A DNA stretch of 64,000 nt, taken from Opisthocomus hoazin (lineage: Eukaryota > Chordata > Aves > Opisthocomiformes > Opisthocomidae). A model generated the notes under the pieces. It was not told where the DNA came from, searched no databases, and worked only from the letters and a program-made list of their open reading frames with translations. The position numbers were made by a program, and so were the translations under genes. The DNA lies in the NCBI RefSeq assembly GCF_030867145.1, contig NC_134419.1, positions 1,860,001-1,924,000 on the forward strand, given 5' to 3'. Below, in pieces: positions 55,385 through 64,000 of this stretch; the first letter of the stretch is position 1; every line of letters begins with the position of its first letter.

Positions 55385-56474
55385 AAGTCCTCGGCGCGTA
55401 CGAAACCGTAGGCGTGGGGAGGGCTGGCGCGTCTCCTCCTCCGGCACAGAACTGCCCGTGCTGTGCCGAGGAAGGGATCAGTGGTGAAACTTTCTTTGGC
55501 TTTAATGGACGGGGAGTGCGCGTTCCCCAGCTGTGGAGTGGCCGTTTCTGGGGGAGCTGAAGCTGCAGATGCCTGCTGGCCCTCGGGATTTGCTCCGCGT
55601 TAAGCACTGCTGGATTCGTGCAGCTGCTTTCTGAGTTTTCCAATATTACACAACTGGGCCTCGTTTTTCTGACCCTGAGCGTTCGTGCGGCATCCGGCGC
55701 CGTGGCCCCTTCTCAGACCCCGTCTGTCCTGCCCTCGGCAGCCGCCCGTAGCAGGGAGGGAGCAGAGAAAGCGCCGACGACGCGAGCGCAAGGTTCTCGC
55801 TCTGCGCGTCGCAAGGATTAACGAGACGCGGCCGGAGGAGCAGAGGCAGTGACAAGAGCCCTGGCAGGGCTGCGTGACGGTAGGGTTCCCCTGGGGGCTT
55901 TGGGGAGCTGGGGGGAGCGATGGGGGTACCGGGGGAGCTGGGGACACAGCGGGGGTGCATCCATCCCCGGGGGACCCGGCGTTCCCGTCTGCCGCGACGT
56001 CGCGGCTCGGCCCCCTCCCAACCCCGCGTCCCTGGGGAGGGGGAGAAGGTCCCAAAAACAGACCCGGGGTGCAGCGTGCCCGGTGTCGGCAGGCTCTGCG
56101 GTTCCTCAGCGCAGCCGGCTGAGGTGGGCAGCTCGGAGAAGCTCGGGGACACCGCCGGCTGGGTATTTTCCAGTCGCCTTCGTTCCAGCGTTTGGCAAAG
56201 CAGGCAGCGTGTTTACACTCGGCTTCCTGTATCCGTGTCAGCGTCTTGGCACGCGGTGGGGTTACAGAGGCGGAAAAAAAAAAATAAATAAAGCGTGCTG
56301 TGAGGATTGTTTGTGTTATCGCAGCGGCGAGCGGCTGCGGGGTGCAGTGTCGGGATGCTGTGGGTCCTGAGCCCCCGAGCTGGGGCTGGTACCGCGTCTT
56401 GGCTCCCGCGGGCTGGCCGACGCCGGCGATGCTCTGTGGGATCATCCCTTCGCTGTTTGCAGCCTCTCCTTCAG
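55385..56474. other. Presumed GNG12 intron, no feature seen
   Basis: GC-rich unique-looking DNA with a CpG-rich stretch near 55680-56170 and an A-rich run at 56272-56292. The 281-codon minus-strand frame here has no domain. Confidence 0.5.
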
Positions 56475-56960
56475 AGAATCACGGAATCACAGCGTGGCAG
56501 GGGTTGGCAGGGCCCTCTGTGGGTCACCCAGCCCAACCCCCTGCCCAAGCAGGGTCACCCAGAGCAGGCTGCAGAGGACCTTGTCCAGGTGGGTCTGGAA
56601 TATCTCCAGAGAAGGAGGCTCCACAGCCTCCCTGGGCAGCCTGGGCCAGGGCTCCGTCACCCTCAGAGGGAAGAAGTTCTTCCTCATGTTCAGATGGAGC
56701 TTCCTCTGCTTCAGTTTGTGCCCATTGCCCCTTGTCCTGTCGCTGGGCACCACTGGAAAGAGTCTGGCCCCGTCCTCCTGACACCCACCCTGCAGATATT
56801 TGTAGGCATTTCTAAGGTCCCCTCTCAGCCTTCTCTTCTCCAGGCTGAACAAGCCCAGCTCCCTCAGCCTCTCCTCGTAGGAGAGATGCTCCAGTCCCCT
56901 CCTCATCCTCGTAGCCCTGTGCTGGGCTCTCTCCAGTAGCTCCTCATCTTTCCTGAACTC
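56475..56960 (-). repeat. CR1 LINE 3' fragment, GC-rich subfamily
   Basis: Begins AGAATCACGGAATCACAGCG and runs about 485 bp back to a [20 protein letters not shown] block, open in the minus-strand ORF2 frame. Confidence 0.94.
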
Positions 56961-58722
56961 CTTGTGCCGAGGCAGACAGAGCACATGGGGGGGGGGCATT
57001 TTGCCTCATCTTGCTCTCTAAATGATGATTATCTTCGCGCAACGATCGTTATCTTCATGCGAAAGCTCCCCCGGGAAGGTGCTGATGCTCAGAGTGACTT
57101 CTCCCCCTTGCTGGGGCGAGAAGCAGGGAATTCACTGCCGACGGGAGCGGGGTGGCCGTGTTATTCCCGGGGTGGGGGGGTGTAGGATTAATCGTGGGGA
57201 AAAGGAAAAGTTTTCCGGTGCTTTGAGCAGAGGAGAGCAAACAAACCTCCCGCCGAGTCTCCGTCGTGATAAGACGACGTCGCGGGACCCAGCGCTGCCC
57301 ACGCCGCCTGCTTCGGCGGGACCGGGGCGGGACGCTCTCGCCGGGGACCGGCGGGGGTCCGCAGAGAGGGGAAAATCCAGGCTGAGAACCAGGGACAGGC
57401 GGCGTGGCTCCGCAGGCCGGTGCCGCGGGTCGGCGCGACGCAAGGTGGCCCTGCGGACGACGGGGCTGGGGCGGCAGAACCGGGCGTTCCGCTTCGTTAG
57501 AAACCGAAGATTTAATTTAAAATTAATTGTCGCGTAGGCAGTCCGTCTCCAGAACGGCCTCTGCTGGGCCATCTGGCCCTGGTTGGGTGTTTTGGGGTTT
57601 CTGTCCTCCCTTGTTAGGTCTTTGGGCTTAATTTTTCTCGGCGGTTGCTGCAGTCTGCAGCTCCGAGATGCTTGATGTGTCGGTGTGTGGCTTTCAGTTG
57701 GTGAAAGAAGGTTCCTTGCCACGTCGTTAATCATCTCGGTGACCAGCCAGAGTATTTCCAGACGAAATTTTCCTTTCTGTTTTTAAAAACAACCTCGAGC
57801 AGACACCAAAGGCGCTTACGCCATCCCCCGCGTGCTGCCGTGTCGCAGGGAGATGCAAGAAAACGCCGTCCCGGGGCGGTTCGTCGTGGTTTGCGTTCGA
57901 AAACCAAAGTTCCAGTGAAGGGGTCCCGTGCCGTGGTGCGGTGCGGCTTCCCGCGTGTTTCCAAAACCTTCCGCTGATGATCTGCCTCCGTCTTGCTGCT
58001 CCTGCTCTGCAGCTGTCCCGGTTAAACACCTCCGGCGCGAGGTGCTCCTCTCTGGAGAGCCGCGCCGTCGGGGGAGATACTTGGGGTGAGCGTAAGGAGA
58101 CGCGGAATGCGGATTTGCAGCCGTGTCGCAGTCGTGCGGGAGCCCCGGAGGCTCTGGTTTCGGGATCAGGATAATTCCGAAAGCATCTCCCGCTTCGCTC
58201 GCCGGGAGAAGGGTCCGTCGATGCGGTGGGGGAAGGAGGGGAGCAGGCACGACCGGTCTCGGAAATGGAGATTAAATGGAAAGAGCTCGTTATTGTTAAT
58301 GAAAAGCCGTGCCCTGGTTAAGGAGGTGTCTGTGCCTGGGTGTCAGCGCCCGGTGCATCGCGTTCGGCGTTCGGCAGCGGGTGTCTCTACAGGGATACCA
58401 AAGTGCAGAAACACGCAGTGGAAATGCGTAAAAAAAGGTGAGCGCAGCGATTACCCGTCAGAGTTAGGTTCCTGGCAGCGGGTGCAGAACTTCACACGCG
58501 TAGCTGCGCGCCGGGGGGTGTTACACCGAGCGCGGTGCCCCTCGACGTGATGCGGCAGTCGGAGACGGGCAGCTCGGCTCGGCCATGGAGCCCCCGCTGC
58601 GGGCGTCGCAGGAGGCCTGTCACCCCGTGGCTGCTGTCACCCGCTCTGTCACCCGCAGCAGCAAGGCAGCCCACAGCGTCCCCCCCAGCATCCCCCCCAG
58701 CATCCCATGGGGTGACAGGCCC
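56961..58722. other. Presumed GNG12 intron, no gene seen
   Basis: Contains a CpG-dense patch at 57240-57490 that could be a minor CpG island. Otherwise unique-looking. Confidence 0.5.
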
Positions 58723-59415
58723 CAGCTGTGCAGAGAGGGACTGGGAGTGCTGGGGGACGGCAGGGTGACCAGGAGCCAGCAGCGTGCCCTGGGTGCCAAG
58801 AAGGCCAATGGGATCCTGGGGTGCATGAGGAGGAGTGTGGGCAGCAGGGCGAGGGAGGTTCTCCTGCCCCTCTGCTCTGCCGTGGTGAGGCCCCATCTGC
58901 AGTGCTGTGTCCAGTGCTGGGCTCCCCAGTTCAAGAAAGACGAGGAGCTACTGGAGAGAGCCCAGCGGAGGGCTACGAGGATGATGAGGGGACTGGAGCA
59001 TCTCTCCTACGAGGAGAGGCTGAGGGAGCTGGGCTTGTTCAGCCTGGAGAAGAGAAGGCTGAGAGGGGACCTTAGAAATGCCTCTAAATATCTGCAGGGT
59101 GGGTGTCAGGAGGACGGGGCCAGACTCTTTCCAGTGGTGCCCAGCGACAGGACAGGGGGCAACGGGCACAAACTGGAGCATGGGAAGTTCCATCTGAACA
59201 TGAGGAAGAACTTCTTCCCTCTGAGGGTGATGGAGCCCTGGCCCAGGCTGCCCAGGGAGGTTGTGGAGTCTCCTTCTCTGGAGATATTCAAGACCCGCCT
59301 GGACGCGGTGCTGTGCAGCCGGCTCTGGGTGACCCTGCTTGGGCAGGGGGCTGGGCTGGGTGACCCCCAGAGGGCCCTGCCAACCCTGAACATTCTGTGA
59401 TTCTGTGATTCTGTG
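58723..59415 (+). repeat. CR1 LINE 3' fragment, 0.7 kb, long open ORF2 part
   Basis: Open without a stop from a [20 protein letters not shown] block to the 3' UTR, ending ATTCTGTGATTCTGTGATTC. The continuous frame runs upstream into unrelated DNA to give 271 codons. Confidence 0.95.
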
Positions 59416-60165
59416 GCAGCCAGCTTGGTTTGTGTTTGTATTGGAGCTATATTAGAGATTTTAGACAAACGATGAGAATACGAAGCTGTATTCCAGATTT
59501 TGAACGAATCGACCCTTGTGTTCGTCAGTCGCTGGTGTCTGTTCCTAGCGGAGCTGTGTGTGTCGGGTGCCCAATTCCACAACATTCACAACCAAAACCC
59601 TTAGAAAATTGCCGCCCTCGTCGAAATGTTGTTGTTGTATGGTTTTGCTTTACAATTAGCATTTTATACAACGAAAATTAAAGAAGGGTGTTAAATATAG
59701 TGTAATCCAGGCTTGCCAGCCTTGCAGAAGTGAGCGGTATCTGGCACAGGAATTTGTACTTTTTAGGACTGATCAAATTCCAATTTTTTTTCCGGGTGTG
59801 GGAATCGTGGGCTCTCGCGGTGGTTTCTCCAGTGGGTTGAGCACAGCTGGTGGAACTGATCCATGGAGGCTCATGTCTCGGAGAAGTCTACGGCCGGCAG
59901 AGCAACCCGCGTGCCCAACGCCGGCTCCACCGGCTCTTCACGTGAGCCCGCGCCGGGTTCTACGCCGGGCGGTTCGACTCGCTCTGAAGCCGGCGGCTCT
60001 GCTGGCGGCTGCCTCTCGGTCTCACCCGCGTGGGTTCTGGGAGCGTGGGCTTCGGGAGCAGCCGTGGGGGCAGCCGGGAGGCAGGAAGGCTGCCGAAACG
60101 TGTTGGCTTCGTTGGTGCTTGGGAGGCGGCCGGAGGGTGTTGGCTGCCCACGGCCGCGGCCTCGG
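59416..60165. other. Presumed GNG12 intron, no gene seen
   Basis: AT-rich unique-looking DNA to about 59800, then GC-rich. No feature supported. Confidence 0.5.
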
Positions 60166-60297
60166 GAGGTATTCAAACCCCGCCTGGACGCGGTGCTGTG
60201 CAGCCGGCTCTGGGTGACCTTCTTCAGCAGGGGGTTGGGCTGGGTGACCCACAGAGGGCCCTTCCAACCGCCACCATGCTGGGATTCTGGGATTCTG
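60166..60297 (+). repeat. CR1 LINE 3'-terminal fragment
   Basis: 132 bp starting GAGGTATTCAAACCCCGCCT and ending GGGATTCTGGGATTCTG, with altered octamers. GACCTTCTTCAGCAGGG differs from the other copies. Confidence 0.9.
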
Positions 60298-60473
60298 CAA
60301 AGGGAGATGGGGGAGCTGGCCGTAAGAAGGGGTTGAGGTAGATTTTTCAGTGAGGCCAATCTCAAAATACTGCGGTCCTTGCGACCAGAGCTAAAGCACA
60401 AGCGCTAACCCTGCTTGGCTTTGGCTTTCTTGCACTGTGAAGCACTTCCAATTCTTATTTTACTCTGTTTCAG

Positions 60474-60532
60474 GATCATTACACCGATAAAATCAAGGCG
60501 AGCCGGACAGGTAGCACAAACTGCCTATGTAG
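60474..60532 (+). other. GNG12: Probable GNG12 5' UTR exon 2
   Basis: A 59-bp segment between a strong acceptor (ttattttactctgtttcag) and a strong donor (GTAG|GTGAGT) on the + strand. It sits in CR1-free DNA about 8 kb after the presumed first exon. No coding frame of note: the only ATG (60527) is followed at once by TAG, at the very end of the exon. An internal CAG|GTAGCA could be an alternative donor. This is a prediction from splice signals and synteny only. Confidence 0.45.
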
Positions 60533-61092
60533 GTGAGTTTCCAGTCTACACTTCTTTCTCTTATGCAAAGTCTAAAGCAGCGTGACAAGTCCCGAACCCC
60601 CGCGACTGAATTTTATTCCGGAGTAGGACAAATGCAAAATACCGGGCGGGTTCGCGGAGGAGAGGCGGCGAGGACGGCAGTGGCTCGGTGGCAGGCTCGG
60701 TGCTTGCTGCTCGGTGCTGCACTGGGGTCTCACAGCAGAGGCTGCTGACGCTCGCTCACCCCCCTTTTAGCTGTTCAATATTGGGGGGCAGAAATATGGT
60801 TTCGAATGGGCTGCTACCCCCAGGGAAAGGAGGTTTCTCCTTGTTCGCTACGCCAGGTAGCAAGGGGCTACACCAGGTAGCAAGGGGCAGCGTGGAAGTC
60901 GCCGGAATTTCTGTATTTGCTGTTAGGTGTGTGTTGTTTGGCATCGCAGAACGCAAATTCCTCTTCCTGTATCTGCCCCTTCGTCAAAGCAGGTGCTTGG
61001 ATAAATTCGCGTGACCAAGCAGCCTGTGAAGAACTTTGCGCCCTGTTAGTGACTTTGAGCTCGGAGTGATTGGGAGGAGTGGTGGGCACACC
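60533..61092. other. Presumed GNG12 intron 2, 5' part
   Basis: Unique-looking DNA with a local tandem duplication of CCAGGTAGCAAGGGGC (60853-60889). No gene seen. Confidence 0.5.
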
Positions 61093-61942
61093 AGCAGGCT
61101 GTGCTGCCATCCGGTGTGACCTGGCCAGGCTGGGGAGCTGGGCAGAGAGGAACCTGATGAGGTTCAACAAGGGCAAGGGCAGGGTCCTGCCCCTGGGGAG
61201 GAACAACCCCAGGCACCAGGACAGACTGGGGCTGACCTGCTGGAGAGCAGCTCTGCGGAGAGGGACTGGGAGTGCTGGGGGACGACAGGGTGACCATGAG
61301 CCAGCAGCGTGCCCTGGGTGCCAAGAAGGCCGATGGGATCCTGGGGTGCATCAGGAGGAGTGTGGGCAGCAGGGCGAGGGAGGTTCTCCTCCCCCTCTGC
61401 TCTGCCCTGGGGAGGCCCCATCTGCAGTGCTGGGTCCAGTTCTGGGCTCCCCAGTTCAAGAAAGATGAGGAGCTACTGGAGAGAGTCCAGTGGAGGGCTA
61501 CGAGGATGAGGAGGGGACTGGAGCATCTCTCCTACGAGGAGAGGCTGAGGGAGCTGGGCTTGTTCAGCCTGAAGAAGAGAAGGCTGCGAGGGGACCTTCA
61601 AAATGCCTCTAAATATCTGCAGGGTGGGGGTCAGGAGGACGGGGCCAGACTCTTTCCAGTGGTGCCCAGCGACAGGACAAGGGGCAACGGGCACAAACTG
61701 GAGCATGGGAAGTTCCAGCTGAACCCGAGGAAGAACTTCTTCCCTCTGAGGGTGACGGAGCCCTGGAACAGGCTGCCCAGGGAGGCTGTGGAGTCTCCTT
61801 CTCTGGAGATATTCCAGCCCCGCCTGGACGCGGTGCTGTGCAGCCGGCTCTGGGTGACCCTGCTTGGGCAGGGGGTTGGGTTGGGTGACCCACAGAGGTC
61901 CCTGCCAACCCCGACCATGCTGTGATTCTGTGATTCTGTGAT
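61093..61942 (+). repeat. CR1 LINE 3' fragment, 0.85 kb
   Basis: One of the longest copies in the window. It begins at a [24 protein letters not shown] block and continues, after one frame change near 61272, as an open 217-codon frame to the 3' UTR with three octamers (ATTCTGTG) at 61925-61942. Confidence 0.96.
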
Positions 61943-62536
61943 CTCTCGCCGGCGACCTCGGCTTTATCTCCCGTTCAGACGAAGGAATTTGCTGAAGGTC
62001 GGGTACCCTGAGGCCGAGCTGCATCTCGTGACTCCCCGCCGGCCGCGTAACCGCGGGCCGCTCCTGCTTCACGTGCTGTGAGAGGAACCGATTCGGATAC
62101 AGCTCAGAGTCTCTTTGGAGGTGCAGTTTGTGGGCATCTTCTCTGGCGTGAGGTCGCTGGGTAGTGCCCGTGGAGAGAAATAGGTACCCGCTGCGGAGGA
62201 GCTGCACCGGGGTTCGTTAGGGAGCGCGGGGGGGTCTCTGCTAATGACTTCAGGCCGACGTCTTTAAAATAATGCTGCTCAGACGTTTTTCAAAGTGACC
62301 TTGATGTAGAAGTCGGTTTTCGTAGCTTTCATCTGTGCTAAAGGTATAAAAAGTGAAGTCGGAGAAAACGCAGAGGAACAATAAAAGCAGGTTTTTCTGC
62401 TGCTCGATACCCCGACAGGTTGCTGGGGTTGGAGGAGCGGCAGGCGTGGAGGTGGGCTGTGAGCATCAACCGGCGCTGCCGCCCGGCGTGGGTCGGCCGG
62501 GTGGTGCTGGGAGGACTCGTGGAGGGGAGGTGATAC
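61943..62536. other. Spacer between two sense CR1 copies
   Basis: Unique-looking DNA, no gene seen. Confidence 0.5.
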
Positions 62537-63382
62537 ACCAGAAGGCTGTGCTGCCATTCAGCGTGACCTGGATAGGCTGGAAAGCTGGGCAGAGAGGAAG
62601 CTGATGAGGTTCAACAAGGGCAAGGGCAGGGTCCTGCACCTGGGGAGGAACAACCTCATGCACCAGTACAGGCTGGGGTGGACCTGCTGGAGAGCAGCTC
62701 TGCGGAGAGGGACCTGGGTGTCCTGGTGGACGACAGGTTAACCATGAGCCAGCAGCGTGCCCTGGCTGCCAAGAAAGCCAATGGGATCCTGGGGTGCATC
62801 AAGAAGAGTGTGGCCAGCAGGACGAGGGAGGTTCTCCTTCCCCTCTGCTCTGCCCTGGTGAGGCCCCATCTGGAGTACTGTGTCCAGTTCTGGGCTCCCC
62901 AGTTCAATAAAGATGAGGAGCTACTGGCGAGAGTCCAGTGGAGGGCTACGAGGATGAGGAGGGGACTGGAGCATCTCCCCTACGAGGAGAGGCTGAGGGA
63001 GCTGGGCTTGTTCAGCCTGAAGAAGAGAAGGCTGCGAGGGGACCTTATAAATGCCTACAAATATCTGCAGGGTGGGGGTCAGGAGGATGGGGCCAGACTC
63101 TTTCCAGTGGTGCCCAGCGACAGGACAAGGGGCAACGGGCACAAACTGGGGCACAGGAAGTTCCGTCTGAAGATGAGGAAGAACTTCTTCCCTCTGAGGG
63201 TGACGGAGCCCTGGCCCAGGCTGCCCAGGGAGGTTGTGGAGTCTCCTTCTCTGGAGATATTCAAGACCCGCCTGGACAAGGTCCTGTGCAGCCTGCTGTA
63301 GGTGACCCTGCTTGGGCAGGGGGTTGGACTAGATGACCCACAGAGGGCCCTTCCAACCCCTACTATTCTGTGATTCTGTGAT
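62537..63382 (+). repeat. CR1 LINE 3' fragment, 0.85 kb, best-preserved frame
   Basis: Starts at an [20 protein letters not shown]-type segment. From 62678 it is open for 207 codons: [60 protein letters not shown] and so on, ending at LLWVTLL-type sequence converted to a stop (CTGTAG). It has GGTTGGACTAGATGACCCAC and two octamers. The conserved [15 protein letters not shown] suggests it lies close to the source consensus. Confidence 0.96.
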
Positions 63383-63827
63383 GAGGGAACCCGTCCTTAG
63401 TGAAACACCCGGAGCGCTAAATCCAGCTGGAGATCTTGGGAGTTGCCTGTTGCCTTTCATTTCACGTTGTTTGGGATTTTTATACACTTTAGAAAGACTA
63501 ATGAAGACCCTGGCAGCATCATTTACAGCTGAGATCTTTTTTTAAGTTATAAAACCTCCGCATGGACACCGCAAGCTGGTGTGTTCTGCGCGTGAAGGAG
63601 CCTTTATCCTCTGTGTGCCCTGACGGGCCGCTCGCTGTCTGCGTGCCCAGGCTCCCTCGTTAACCCAGCCCTAATTACTACACCTCCTCCGAGCGAGGGC
63701 TGGGGGGAGAGGCTGTCCTTGCCGTATCTCTTCTGGTTTTGAAATCTGTGAATGCGTAGCGTAATCCAAGCGCGAGGCGAAGAGGCTGAGCTGGGGCGTG
63801 CCGGTCCCCCGCCTGCACCCCGCTTTT
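63383..63827. other. Presumed GNG12 intron, no gene seen
   Basis: Unique-looking spacer between CR1 copies of opposite orientation. Confidence 0.5.
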
Positions 63828-63930
63828 CATAGAATCACAGAATGGTTTGGGTTGGAGGGGACCTTGAAGATCGTCTGGTTCCAACCCCCTGCCGTGAGCA
63901 GGGACATCTCCCACCAGCCCAGGGTGCTTA
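63828..63930 (-). repeat. CR1 LINE 3'-terminal fragment, older subfamily
   Basis: Starts CATAGAATCACAGAATGGTT, contains GGTTCCAACCCCCTGCCGTG and ends at CCCAGGGTGCTTA, at the same internal position as the 33176 copy. Confidence 0.92.
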
Positions 63931-64000
63931 CACCTCCGACGTGTAAAACCCGGTCTCGGTGTCTGCTTCGAGCTCGTGCTGGGTGTCAGGCGTGATCCTC

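Noticed and set aside
59863-60336. 157-codon open frame starting near ATGGAGGCTCATG
   Set aside because: GC-rich chance frame that runs into a CR1 3' end. No domain, and opposite-strand frames are equally open.
52800-64000. GNG12 coding exons
   Set aside because: I searched for the short gamma-subunit reading frame and its C-terminal CAAX end and found none. The coding exons must lie beyond the window.

Overview
This window is nuclear DNA from a bird. The evidence is dozens of CR1-type LINE fragments on both strands, many ending in the CR1 3' octamer array (ATTCTGTG)n, together with vertebrate split genes and CpG-island promoters. Much of the CR1 is GC-rich and still open in its ORF2 frame, which suggests a lineage where CR1 was active fairly recently; I cannot name the species. 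The gene order WLS, DIRAS3, GNG12 promoter, all on the + strand, matches the order I recall from human 1p31 and is expected for the corresponding bird microchromosome.

Layout. Positions 1-20906 hold WLS (Wntless/GPR177) from intron 1 to the stop codon. Eleven coding exons (numbered 2-12 by comparison with the mammalian gene) have consensus splice sites and consistent phases; only exon 1, with the start codon and first membrane helix, lies upstream of the window. Intron 2 carries a 39-bp minisatellite (about 8090-9212). From 20907 to about 35500 lie the WLS 3' UTR, intergenic DNA, many CR1 copies and the second copy of an unclassified dispersed repeat whose first copy is in WLS intron 8. A CpG island (about 35500-36330) precedes DIRAS3, whose whole 198-codon reading frame is one exon (36681-37277) with a poly(A) signal at 37475.

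From about 37500 to 52200 I find no convincing gene. The stretch has AT-rich islands that could be conserved regulatory DNA, a 34-bp minisatellite (45181-45863), a 51-bp-period minisatellite (about 49110-49840) and CR1 copies. At 52200-52800 a second CpG island has three CRE-type sites, a perfect 37-bp inverted repeat, a strong splice donor and a 24-base G run just inside the intron. By synteny this is the GNG12 promoter and non-coding first exon. A probable second 5' UTR exon is at 60474-60532. The GNG12 coding exons are not in the window. The remainder, to 64000, is mostly CR1 copies inside this presumed intron.

How the genes relate. WLS is the membrane carrier that takes lipidated Wnt proteins from the ER to the cell surface. 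DIRAS3 is a small Ras-family GTPase and GNG12 a heterotrimeric G-protein gamma subunit. They are neighbours by conserved synteny, not members of one pathway. I saw no bacterial-type system, CRISPR array or tRNA/rRNA gene. The least explained structures are the foldback/CRE/poly-G cluster at the presumed GNG12 promoter, the unclassified repeat pair and the three minisatellites.
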